Part shown: positions 11,614 through 22,173 of the stretch, piece after piece
Position numbering within the stretch: position 1 is the first letter of the stretch
Layout: every line of letters starts with the position of its first letter
NCBI GenBank assembly: GCA_963853835.1
Contig: OY970826.1
Location: forward strand, 4,510,001-4,574,000
Length of the DNA: 64,000 nt
Direction of reading: 5' to 3'
From: Calendula officinalis
Lineage: Eukaryota; Streptophyta; Magnoliopsida; Asterales; Asteraceae
Notes under the pieces: model-generated
Database searches by the model: none
The model's input: only the letters and a program-made list of their open reading frames with translations
What the model was told of the DNA's origin: nothing
Program-made: the position numbers and the translations under genes

Positions 11614-12935
11614 TGATGAGTAAAATCTAGTTATAAAATTATGCTCCTGAATACTACTATTCTAGACTACCACATTCATAGGCAAGTATACCTAATCGTG
11701 GGTAATATAGCTTAGATAAGTATTTCGGGTTATCGAATCCACAGGGAATGGTTATGTAATCAAGTAATAGTAAGATAAAGAATTAATCAAGGAAAGAGTT
11801 TCGAACATGATTTGGATTTTTATGGAATGTAATTAAAAATTGAAATGACAAAGAACGCAAATTTGGACGTTAATTTGAGATTTAAAAGATATTCACTATA
11901 TATGGATTCATCTAGTTCTAAGTATGGTTGTTAAGCACCGGTTATCCTAATGTTCTAGAAGTCACGGTATTAGATTTCTCTCAATCTCATTTAATAAACT
12001 AATTACAACTAATAGGAATTTCTTCTCTCAAAAGTTGTAATTAATCACACTTCTATTTGTTGAAATTACCGACTTGAATTACCTAGGACTTCTCACCTAG
12101 AATTTTCATTACTAGGGTTGAACTTCTCGTTTAATCTAACTTATTGGAATTTTGTCTCTAATCCCTATTTCTAGTGAATTACCAACTAGGTCACAAGTGA
12201 AAAGTTGGGGAAGTAATCAATTAAACCAAGTGTTGTCAATGCCTAATTGAATCAATCACTAACCATAAAGAAACGAAAATTCATAGATTAAACCAAAAGA
12301 GTAATTAAACATCAACAATTGTTTGAACATAAACATAACCCTAAAATTAAACCATACTTAATCCTAGAATCATCCAAACATAATGAATAAAAAGATTACT
12401 AGCACATAGACATGCTAGAAATCGACAAACAAGAATTCAACGATAGAAATACAACCATGAAATTGTTCCAAAATGATAAGAAATCAATAATTGCTTGTAG
12501 TTTGATGAAACCCTTGAAGAATTTCTCTGGAAAATCGCCCTTAACTGCCAAAAGACGTATATGATGTAAAAGATAACTGCATTTTCGCTCTAATCTGCAA
12601 TATATCAACTTTCTGGACGCAGAGTTCGCTTCGTGAACTCTAAGAGTTCTCGTCGCGAACTCCCAAACACGGGAAGTTGGAGATCGCGAGCTCTGGTTCC
12701 CGATCGTGAGCAGTGTCCAGAGATTTGTCTTGCTGATTTTGAGTAGTTCACGATCGTGTTCACGAATGGGAACTCCCATATTGCTGTATTTTACGTTTTT
12801 GGCTATCTTTTTGACCTTTTTCGCCTTCGTTTCTACTATACCACCTGAAATACATAAAAGACACTATATTGAGTAATATCACATGAATTTACTTACAAAA
12901 CGTACTCAATTTAGGCGATATTGACAGGATTTACT
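11614..12935 (-). repeat. 5' LTR of the Athila-type element
   Basis: It begins TGATGAG on the plus strand next to the PBS and matches the left LTR up to GGCGATATTGAC (12925), after which similarity fades by about 12935. The last 30-odd bases present in the left LTR (to TATCA) are not found here, so this outer terminus is lost or rearranged. It carries the same CpG-rich palindromes (12620-12780). Confidence 0.88.
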
Positions 12936-13199
12936 GTAACAGTGATCACCCCTTACGCATAGTCTAAGTACATTTTCGCATTAAATCAAACAGTATGGTG
13001 CCGTTAAAAGTAGGAGTGAACATTTTCACTGGAAAACCCGAACTGAACCGAATACCAACACCAATTATGATATTCGGGTTGGTTTTTAATTCCATGATTT
13101 ATAATTTCTAATCAAGTGCATTAAATCATTCAATCTTTCCATTAATACTATACAATGCATTTAATACATCTATTGAAAATGTAAAATATGTGGTTCATT
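12936..13199. other. Short intergenic stretch with a degenerate MITE-like end
   Basis: No gene. A TAGGAGTGAACA motif near 13012 followed by CCCGAACTGAACCGAA resembles one end of the hAT MITE type seen elsewhere in the window, with no matching second end. Confidence 0.35.
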
Positions 13200-13207
13200 A
13201 ATGTGTG

Positions 13208-13922
13208 TAGGGGTGTCAATTCGGGTTGTCGGGTCGGGTTTGGCTCTAATCGGGTCGGGTCTATCGGGTTTCGAGTAAAAAAATTCTAACCCGAAACCCG
13301 ACCCTATAAGGAAATCGGGTTAGTCGGGTTTCGGGTTTGTCGGGTCAACCCGGTCGGGTTAGTCGTGTTACGTATTCAGTTTGTAATAAAGTAAAATAAC
13401 CATCAAAATGACAACTAATATAATAAAGTATGCACAATTGATAACAAATGAATATAACAATTAATAATAGGATACCATTGAATCTGAAAACCATACTAAC
13501 AATATAACTAGATGCACATATATTTGCTTTGTGTGGTGCTTGGCTTCGTCTGCTTGCAATAGAGATTTTGATTTTAAGACACATTTAAGTTTTATATAAA
13601 TGGATAAATTTCAAACTCATCTATTATTTATTATATCTAGAAAGTAAGAATAACTTTTTGAACTTACAGTACTACTGAATAACTATTTTAAATTTTAAAG
13701 GATATTTTTTTAACTTTAGTCGGGTCTATCGGGTTAACCCGAAACCCGACAAAGGTAGGAAATCCTAACCCGATACCCGACCCGATACTTATGTCGGGTT
13801 TATCGGGTCGGGTTAAAGTAACCCGATATTAAAAAAAGACTCGAATACACCCGACCCGACTAGCATAATTGGGTTCGGGTTCGGGTTTGGGTCGGGTCGG
13901 GTTGGCCCTTTTGACACCCCTA
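13208..13922. mobile_element. hAT-type MITE with TCGGGT subterminal arrays
   Basis: Termini TAGGGGTGTCAA / TTGACACCCCTA are flanked by a perfect 8-bp duplication AATGTGTG (13200-13207 and 13923-13930). Both subterminal regions are dense arrays of TCGGGT/ACCCGA units. The interior is AT-rich and non-coding. It is a relative of the 7347 and 32289 elements by termini but not by subterminal motif. Confidence 0.93.
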
Positions 13923-13930
13923 AATGTGTG

Positions 13931-14509
13931 TAAGGATTTAATTAGGAAAGTTTGACTGTTTTGATGCACCCAAACATGTGCATGGGGCACATGTTAGAAA
14001 AGCATTTCTAATTTTAGATGTGATTTAATTTCTCCAATATGATGTGTGTTCATTTGGAATAATATGAAGATGTCTGATTATTTGCATCTGTCGATTTTCA
14101 GTTCTTTATCTACAATCGAATGTTTGTTTTCATTTAACTTATGACTTCCAATGTTTAAATTTAGTTCCGATTTATTTTCTCCAATTTAAGATGTATTTGT
14201 TTGGATTACCATTAACGTATATTCTAGTTGATCCTTATATTTCATTTAGAATTATGATGCTTTTATATAATTTATTCCAGGTTGCTATGAATCCAACAAA
14301 CAATGTTTTCAGTATGTATCTATTCCTCTCACTTGAATGTTTTTGAATTGTTAGTAGTATAAATTGGTATTACATTTAGTGAATTTAAAGTATTCGATTG
14401 TATGTTTTTATAGTAATCGAATCCGGTTGGGCCCAATTTTGAATTGTGAAATTTTGGTTTGAAATATACACAATTATAGCATCATGTAAACCATAATGTT
14501 GTAGAGTTG
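13931..14509. other. AT-rich intergenic sequence, nothing recognised
   Basis: About 580 bp without a credible ORF, RNA gene or repeat boundary. Confidence 0.5.
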
Positions 14510-15045
14510 CGTTCAAGGAGTTCCATTATTTTTATGAAGTCCCGAGGAATAAATCCCAACCATTAATGAATAAGATCTAATGATCAAGATTAATCACATA
14601 TTTTATACATTGAGGGGTATTTTGGTCCTTTAAAAAAAAATAATAATATTTTTATTTTTTAAATTTTTTTTATTATATTTAAAAAAAATATTATTTTTTC
14701 ATTAATAACACATAATGTGATTACATACTGAATCAGGTGTGATTGCATACTGAATCACATGTGATTGCATACTGAATCACATGTGATTGAACTTAAATAT
14801 CAAATGTGATTAAATATAAAATCACATGTGATTTTACACTAAAATCACATGTGATTAAGTAATATACGTAATTATCATATAAATATTATTTCTAATAAAA
14901 AATAATTAAAAATAATAAAAAGTAAAAAAATAAAAATAAAAAATAAACAAAATTGAAATTTTTTTAAGTGCCAAATGACCGAAATACCCTTCATGTATAA
15001 AATATGTAATCAATCTTGATCATTAGATCGTCTTAAATATTTTTG
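14510..15045. mobile_element. Inverted-repeat element with AATCACATGTGATT palindromes
   Basis: Arms of about 58 bp at 14571-14627 and 14977-15034 are inverted copies (TCTAATGATCAAGATTAATC against its complement). Between them are repeats of the palindrome AATCACATGTGATT or degenerate forms, at about 14710-14855, plus AT-rich filler. The left outer part (GTTCAAGGAGTTCCATTA) is homologous to the left end of the 20439 element. There is no coding capacity. The superfamily and target duplication are not resolved. Confidence 0.6.
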
Positions 15046-17316
15046 TTTTCTTTATGCTTTTACTGGACTAACTCTTTTAATTTAGTAGTGTATAACTGAT
15101 GATAATAACCATGAAATAATTTTGAAAAAAATAGATTATGTAAGTGTGAATTGCACTGCAGTGGAGAGACATGAAGACTTTGAGGGAAAATTGAAATGAA
15201 TTAATGGAGTAGAAGTTTCAAATATAATTGCTGCAGTATATGTGAATATATAGGAGAAGAACTTGAGGAACCATTGTAATGGATTAAAGGAGGAGAAGTT
15301 TCAAACTTCATATTTGCTACTAAAAAGGGACGATTGTAATGGATAATTGTAACTCATGGTGGGACATTGCTAAATCCTCTTGGACTTGCTAAAGACATAA
15401 CAAATGTTTATGAATGGAAGCTGAAGGAAATTAAAAAGGGTGATTAATATTTTGGGTTATTGATTAGAAAGTATTAGGCCAACGGAGTAAAAATATCTCA
15501 TTCGTAGAATGTTAACACATTTCACCCCAATTAGATTTGTTATCATTTTAATATCTATTGACCAAATATTTCAATAACCTATTGTGCCTAATGTATTATT
15601 CTCTTGATCTTTACAGGATAACTTGACATATCGAGCTCTTCGTCTAAACTTATTTTATACAGGGAACAACGTTCGTGCATCGCACGGGCCATGTTCCCTC
15701 GTATGAATGTATGAACAACATTAGCTTACATTTATAAATAGAGTTTGGTCAATTAATAGTTGTTACTATTTACATTTAGAACCCATAATAATGTTTATAA
15801 GTTTTTTACTACTTCGTATTATTTTTTTTGTTAAAAAGAACATCTTGCATAGCAAAAATATCCTTAGATTTTAAGAAAATACAGCTTCAACTTAAAACTA
15901 GTGACATCTAACATGTTTGGTTAGAAATTTAGAATCAATATACATGAAATGAAATCTATATTTTAATGAATTTTAAGAGAACTATCTAACTAATGCTACG
16001 AGTGTATGATATAAATATTAATTGAAGCTGAAATATCAAAGTGTCATGTATCTTAGCTACTAGCGCAGTTTTAGGGCCGTGCTGGGCACGGCCCACGTGT
16101 ATAGCAAAAACCGATCGTAAGAGCGACATGATTATCGGAAGAAGTTCAATTTCAACTTTTCATCCAAATGTGGCAAATTGTTGTCTACACTCCCCTAAAG
16201 TCATCTATTCAAACATATATAATACAAAACTATAAATATCCAACTGATTTACCTTTGGAAAAAATTGATCAAGAACCTTAATAACATGTCTTGAATTCCA
16301 AACATAATACTCGCGTTGGTGCAGGTATTTGGTGAAAACGCATATGAGAAATCTGGAAAATGGTTCATCTTTATGCATCTCGTATGAGCAACCGAATACA
16401 CATTTAGTAAAATGGTGCAGGTATTTTATGCTGGCCATATGCTCGACATGACACATTTAGTGGCTTTAGCCCCCTGTTTCATCAACTTACTTGGTCGCTA
16501 TAAATTGAGTTCATTATTTCTTCACATTCTTCAATAATAGTTATAAATATGTATATTATTAAACATTTCTTGGCCTTCATATAAAGATTTAACTCATTAT
16601 TCATTGTAATGATATTGCTTTTTTTTTAATCATATTGGTTTTTAAAATAGGACAAAAAGTGTCATCTTGCCACCTATAACAAAAATGAAAATGGCAACTT
16701 GATAATAAGATGAATATTCTGACACTCTAGGGTAGGGTAGGGTAGCCCTAATTTTCTTTGTGGAATGTAAGTGTACCTATTCTGTTTATAACACTTTCTT
16801 GCATCTGACTTTTGTTGTATCATCTCTTTGGGAAAAGGAATGAAATTGAGTGAATTACCTGCTGATGAATAATATTGTACATAAAAGTAAAGCTGTTGGT
16901 GATAGCACACAAATTGTTTATAAGAAAAAGACAAAAAAGTGTTTACGGGCCAACCGAACCTGCTTCGACCCGTAATAGAAATATACATGTTACCCAACCC
17001 GCTTGATCCACCCATTTTGCCACTTGTAATGTTCAAGTATATACATGTTCTCCCCTTTCCAACCATTTGAAAAAGGTATTCTTGACAAACCCGAGAACCA
17101 AGAAACGGACTGAATTCACGGCCGTGTCGAGTTTAGAATCGGGTACAACAAAAGATACTTATTTAAAAAAAACACCAAACGCTTTCATATAATATTTTTA
17201 CATAAAAACAGGAATCGATTTTCAAATATGGATATAATTGCAGGGCTAAAAATAAAAGGAAAAAACGAATACTTGTAAGAACTCCAGGTTTGCTTCCAAG
17301 GATCGGATCACAGTTA
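15046..17316. other. Intergenic sequence with small repeat remnants
   Basis: No gene is supported. It contains CAGGGAACAACGTTCGTGC...CATGTTCCC (15660-15700) and a GGGCCGTGC...GCACGGCCC inverted repeat (16073-16090), both looking like ends of small DNA elements. At 16945-17035 there is decayed sequence with ACCCG motifs like hAT MITE debris. A stretch at 15180-15450 has weak coding character but is full of stops. Confidence 0.4.
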
Positions 17317-17585
17317 TGTTACACTTACTTACTCACTAAGAAATTAGTAGGGGTAGTGTAGTCTTTTACCTAAGAGTTTGTTAGGAAGTGGTTAGACTTA
17401 ATGAAGTGTTTAGTGTTAATAAAGTGAGTCTATAAATAAGCTGTAATAGCAAGTGTGTAGGGGATGGATGGATTGTTGTTGAGAAATCACAAATTGGGAG
17501 AGAATTCTGCCTCTCGAAAGCAGTTTATCACCATTGTTATCCTATTTCAGTTCTTGTTACAGCTTAGGAACCCTAACTTGTAACA
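17317..17585 (+). repeat. Solo LTR (269 bp)
   Basis: It begins TGTTACAC and ends TTGTAACA with a perfect 5-bp target duplication AGTTA on both sides (17312-17316, 17586-17590). It has a promoter-like TCTATAAATAAGC at about 17428. No internal region, PBS or partner LTR is present, so it is the product of LTR-LTR recombination. The plus orientation is inferred from the TATA box. The family is not assigned. Confidence 0.85.
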
Positions 17586-18012
17586 AGTTACAGTATAGTA
17601 CCTAATGCCACCAGTGTAATCCAAAGTAACTGTAAACAAAAAAAAAATGATTCTTTCAATTAGCACCCTTCCTAAAAAGTCCCTCGAAGCTCTACAAATA
17701 GCAGCTCTTATGAATTTATGGCACAGTTCTAAATAAAAAACAAAGAAGCAATTATACTCGATAATCTGAAACTGTATTATGATGAATTCTTGTATTAAGT
17801 AATGTGAAAATTAGAGGGATTAAATATGATTACATAATTAATAGGGAAATTACATATAAGTGTATCCAACTATATATGTTTATTATTGTATGTATCATAC
17901 TTACCTTTCGATGTATAAACTTACGATATCAACTATCATATGTATCAATTTAGTTGAATTCCCCATAGCCAGTTAAACCATTCAAATTAATACAAACAAT
18001 AGTAGGTTTTGG
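17586..18012. other. Intergenic sequence, nothing recognised
   Basis: About 430 bp of AT-rich sequence with no supported feature. Confidence 0.45.
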
Positions 18013-18027
18013 AAAGTTAACTACATT

Positions 18028-18386
18028 CTAAACCAGTTGATGTTCTGCTGAATAGTATAAAGGAAAATGTTAAACTGCAACTGTTAAGTTTAAAAGTAAA
18101 GGGTTTTAAGAAGGTGCAGAAAGTTGCTGAGATATGGGATGTGAATTTGCAGATTCATGTTTTGATGTCTTTTTTTGGTATGTATGTTTGAGGTTATATT
18201 TTGTTGGTTAGTTGGTATCGCAGGTCTAGTAGGCAGGCAGGCAATGGCTGTATGTGTCCTAATTTTGGTTGGAGTTTGTATCCCCTTTTGATGGTTATAT
18301 ATATATTTGGTGGTATTCCTAGGAGGGGGTGATGGCAATGCCGAAGCTCCCTCTAGGGGATTCCCTTTTGTTTAAAAAAAAAAGAA
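18028..18386 (+). mobile_element. 5'-truncated LINE-like retroposon with poly(A) and TSD
   Basis: A 15-bp duplication AAAGTTAACTACATT flanks the insert (18013-18027 and 18387-18401). The right end is an A-rich tail (18374-18389), the hallmark of target-primed reverse transcription. The first 150 bp are open in one frame, reading like the C-terminus of a longer protein (KLQLLSLKVKGFKKVQKVAEIW). A plant L1 3' end is the best guess. A processed host transcript is the alternative. Confidence 0.7.
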
Positions 18387-18401
18387 AAAGTTAACTACAT
18401 T

Positions 18402-20438
18402 AAAATCTTAGAAAAGTAATAATATAACAACAAATCCATAACATGTATAGTTTAATACTGATATTATTTAATTTACCAATGAATGTTTTTTAAATATATA
18501 ATCACTATATGTGGACAAAACGATTTACGTCGATTTCAACCCATATAACCTGTTACCCTGTTCGACCCAGTTTACACGTTCCCCTTTCGACTAATTTTTT
18601 TTTAATTAACCCAAATTGACATGTTCAAAAATAAATTAACTACCTGGAAAGGCTATGAGATGGCGGTAGACACAATTGCTTGAATAACAGGTGTAAGTGA
18701 ACGCACCACGGCTGGCACAAGTGAATATATTTCATTCTTCCAACATTTTTTCAATTGTAGTAAGCAAATCCTTGAAGCCATTTGTTACCAAACCAGAAAA
18801 TTGTTGATGGTGATCTTGGTTTGAGTTTTCTAGTTTTGAGAATTCTTCTAGGGTTTGAAGTTGACCCCAATAAGAATCAATATTACTTTTATATGTTTTC
18901 TCCATGCTGTCGATTCTTTTTCCTTACTTCATAATTGGTACTGTAATGTAATTAGAGCAGGGATTTGTATTTAGATTTCTTTTTTAACCATGAAAGTTGC
19001 TGACACCAGATAAGATTCTTAGTATGTAGATGTGGTAAAAACTCCAACCATTTACTTTAACAAGTAGCTTTCAAACATCTAACATATCTTAAGCAAGTAG
19101 CTTTCAATGGTACATGAGTATACATCATGTTGCAGACGTAATCCCTAACCCCTGGGTGATCATGTTTGTATAGATAACTAACTACAATCCAGTCACAGCA
19201 TAATCAAAGAATCTAATCAACCAACTACTTCCTCCACACTTTCATTCCACAGACTGTTCTCCCACGGTGATTCATCCTATCCGCGAGTGACCAGTCCTAG
19301 AATTCTCACCACCATTATCAATTTTAATCTACGAAACCTAGTTAAGAAAATGACATCCGATTTTAAACCCTCAAAGTCTTTGACTACGAATCCAGATATT
19401 CTTACTTCGTAATGGAGTACCAAAATTGATAAAAGTTTGACCTTTAGCCAGCAACTCCCCCTAATTCTTGATCACAAACCCTATAATACATCCGTCTGAG
19501 TGTTTCTTTCAGTCAAACCAATTTCTAGTACCAAAGGAGAACCCATTACATCACATAAGGCCTCAATCATAAGCTACCTAAATAACTTCAAATGCAGCTC
19601 CAAAAACCTTTTCCTTACTTAACAATTGGTGATCTTATACTATTACTATGGTGTTCTTGCATAAACAAAAAGGAATTACAATCTGCTGCAACAGTGAAAC
19701 CATAATTGATTCGTTTTTTAAAAGCAACATAACCAATTAAACATATAAACAGAAGAATTCAAATTGGAAAAAACATAGAGAAAGTACCAGATTGAGCCAC
19801 TACATACCGTAGAGGATAATCAACGTCTCGTGGATTCCAACAAACATCCCGCTCATCATCGTAACCAACACACTATCTGGTGTCAAAGTCGAAGCAGAAG
19901 TAGCCAACTGAGGATTATCAGTGTGGTTTCTCTGATTACCTCGTGTGCTGCTAACATGATGGAATTACTCATATTTTAATGTGTGTCGCGTCTTCGAGTT
20001 CGTTTCTAGGTGTAAGAAATTAACTTAATTTTCAGAATTTTATCCGGAAGAGGGGATAAGCAGGGTAATTTCAATTTGGAGGAGGCGGTGGAGAAGCTTG
20101 AGAGGCAAGCAATTTTCTGATTGGAGGGCTGTGGAGACAATGTGTAGAGATCCTGTGAAGCCCAAATGGAAGCTGTAGAGAGCATGAGAAAACCTAATTT
20201 CACTGGTCTTGGAACATTTTGTCGATGTGGCTTCCAAACCCCAGAAGCTTTATATAGGTATAAGATATAATGTGTTTGGAAAATATTTTTATTGGATTGT
20301 GATCATGGTTTGAGCAATATTATGGATAATATGATGTAAATTTATTAGTATTTTATTGTTAGTTAAAAAAGTAAAAGAAATTATCATTTATACTACAAAA
20401 AATATTAATTATGTTAGATATTTAATTTCTAGGTAAAT
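18402..20438. other. Intergenic stretch holding a possible decayed gene
   Basis: About 2 kb with no intact ORF. It holds ACCCG/CCCTTTCGAC hAT-type debris at 18540-18600 and the separately listed gene-like remains on the minus strand. Confidence 0.4.
18650..20240 (-). pseudogene. Possible decayed or fragmentary gene, unidentified
   Basis: On the minus strand a TATA-like TATATAAAG (20255-20264) precedes an ATG at 20237 with 65 open codons. A stretch at about 19960-19815 reads open (NPQLATSASTLTPDSVLV) up to a GT site at its end (G|GTATGT). A further stretch near 18880-18655 reads GQLQTLEEFSKLEN in one frame and SLVPAVVRSLTPVIQAI in another. Frames do not join into one protein and I recognise no family. 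It could be a decayed host gene, a captured fragment or chance. Confidence 0.25.
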
Positions 20439-21985
20439 GTTCAAGGTAGTCCATTAATTTTATCTAGTCCCAAGGGATAATTATTAGCCCTTGGATCAAG
20501 AAAAATTAATGGTCAAGATCAAGATTCAAACCACCACCACCACTACAAACACATGTGCTTCAATACATCAACACTCCACCCACCTCCGGCGGCTGGAGAC
20601 GGCGGACGGCGGCCGGAGGTGGCCGCCGGAGGTGGTGACCGGTGGTGGTGGTCGTGACTGGAAGCACATATGTTTGAAACACATGTGTTTTGAAAATAAA
20701 GGAGTGCATATGTACAGCCAAACACATGTGTTTCAAGTAACGAAGCACATGTGTTTCATAACGTCAAGCACATGTACTTCGTGATTCAAACACAAATGAC
20801 TTGCTTGTAAGTTACATGTGTTCAGGAACAAAAACACATGTGTTTGGCTTTATGAAGCACATGTGCTTCATAATGATATGTTTGTCACTTGTTTTGATTT
20901 TTTTTTCTTGTTAGTGAAGCACATGTGTTTCATAACGTCAAGCACATGTGCTTCCTGATTCAAACACAAATGACTTGCTTTTAAGTTACATGTGTTCAGG
21001 AACAAAAACACATGTGATTGGCTTTATGAAGCACATGTGCTTCATAATGATATGTTCGTCACTTGTTTTGATTTTTTTTCTTATTAGTGAAGCACATGTG
21101 TTTCATAACGTTAAGCACATGTGCTTCGTGATTCAAGCACAAATGACTTGCTTGTAAGTTACATGTGTTCAGGAACAAAAACACATGTGCTTGGCTTTAT
21201 GAAGCACATGTGCTTCATAATGATATGTTCGTCACTTGTTTTGATTTTTTTTCTTGTTAGTGAAGCACATGTGTTTCATAACGTCAAGCACATGTGCTTC
21301 GTGATTCAAGCACAAATGACTTGCTTGTAAGTTACATGTGTTCAGGAACAAAAACACATGTGCTTGGCTTTATGAAGCACATGTGCTTCATAATGATATG
21401 TTCGTCACTTGTTTTGATTTTTTTTCTTGTTAGTGAAGCACATGTGTTTCATAACGTCAAGCACATGTGCTTCGTGATTCAAACACAAATGACTTGCTTG
21501 TAAGTTACATGTGTTCAAGAACAAAAACACATGTGTTTGGCTTTTATGAAGCACATGTGCTTCATAATGATATGTTTTTCACTTGTTTTGATTTTTTTTC
21601 TTGTTAGTGAAGCATATGTGTTTCATAACGTCAAGTACATGTACTTCGTATGCCCCCTTGTGTGTTTAAAAACTCATGTTTTTAGTGACATGAAACACAT
21701 GTGTTTCGTGACCTGAAGCACATGTGCTTCGAATTAATATGTTGTATTTTAGTGAAGCACATGTGTTTCAATACATCAATATTCAATACCACCACCACCC
21801 TCATGACCACCAACACCTTCACTGTCAGCCACCACCGCCGCCGGCGGACGGCGGTGGGCGGCGACGGCGAGCGGTGGCTGTAGGTGGGGGATTTAATCTT
21901 GACCATCTTGATCCAATAGCTAGAATTTATCTCTTAAGACTATGCAAAACTCTTATACTTCCTAGAATACAACTCTTAATTTCTA
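20439..21985. mobile_element. Inverted-repeat element with CACATGTG minisatellite
   Basis: The left end (GTTCAAGGTAGTCCATTA, 20439) is homologous to that of the 14510 element. Inverted arms with TTGGATCAAGA...GGTCAAGAT lie at about 20490-20530 and 21888-21920. Inside, each arm is followed by a CACCACCACC run and a CGG-rich patch (20578-20650, 21828-21880). The middle is a tandem array of 173-bp units. No transposase. Superfamily and target duplication are unresolved. ORFs predicted here are by-products of the repeats. Confidence 0.65.
20741..21650. repeat. 173-bp tandem repeat rich in GAAGCACATGTGCTTC palindromes
   Basis: Five near-identical units plus a partial sixth start at about 20741, 20916, 21089, 21262, 21435 and 21608. 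The last four steps are exactly 173 bp. Each unit contains about five ACATGTG sites, including the 14-16-bp palindrome (GA)AGCACATGTGCT(TC), and a T-rich spacer ending CTTGTTAGT. Units differ by a few substitutions, so amplification was recent. Confidence 0.9.
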
Positions 21986-22099
21986 ATCAAAATAATCTAT
22001 CACACTTTTACTGCTTTCACAATTTTGTATTTTTCTTCACTGTCTATCTATGTCACTATGTGTACAAAATACCATGGGCTTCTTTGTCTTTCCAACAAT

Positions 22100-22108
22100 A
22101 TAAAAAAG
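22100..22108 (+). promoter_or_regulatory. Candidate TATA box of the 22174 gene
   Basis: TATAAAAAA lies about 70 bp upstream of the ATG, leaving a short 5' UTR. Placement fits a plant core promoter. Not otherwise tested. Confidence 0.5.
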
Positions 22109-22173
22109 GGTTTTAACTTTCCACAACACTAAAAAACCATACTAATAATCCATAAAATCCTTCATGTACTTCC

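Larger units (their letters stand above)
1..12935 (-). mobile_element. Athila-type Ty3/gypsy LTR retrotransposon, degenerate
   Basis: On the minus strand the order is 5' LTR (right), tRNA-Asp-like PBS, gag, protease, RT, RNase H, integrase, an extra post-pol ORF, PPT and 3' LTR (left). The left LTR is cut by the window start. The protease-RT-RH-INT order marks Ty3/gypsy. The PBS type, the PPT (GTGTGGGGATTT) and the extra ORF after integrase point to the Athila lineage (family knowledge). All coding parts carry stops or frame breaks, and a 547-bp hAT MITE interrupts RT, so the copy is not autonomous. The LTRs are still highly similar by eye, so insertion is not very old. Confidence 0.93.

Noticed and set aside
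13669..13676. TACTACTG outside the SIRE-like element
   Set aside because: A single copy; consistent with chance occurrence and not evidence of a window-wide motif.
13208..13922. Telomere-like or G-quadruplex regulatory array (TCGGGT)n
   Set aside because: The array is confined between perfect hAT termini and TSD; it is subterminal transposon sequence.
15180..15450. Exon-like stretch (THGGTLLNPLGLAKD...VYEWKLKEIKKG)
   Set aside because: Some amino-acid patterning is visible but stops break it and I recognise no family; too weak to call.
20741..21650. CRISPR-like array
   Set aside because: Unit length of 173 bp without unique spacers, in a plant genome; it is a minisatellite.
20491..21906. 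Several 60-130-codon ORFs in the CACATGTG element
   Set aside because: They repeat every 173 bp with the minisatellite and occur on both strands; artefacts of the repeat.
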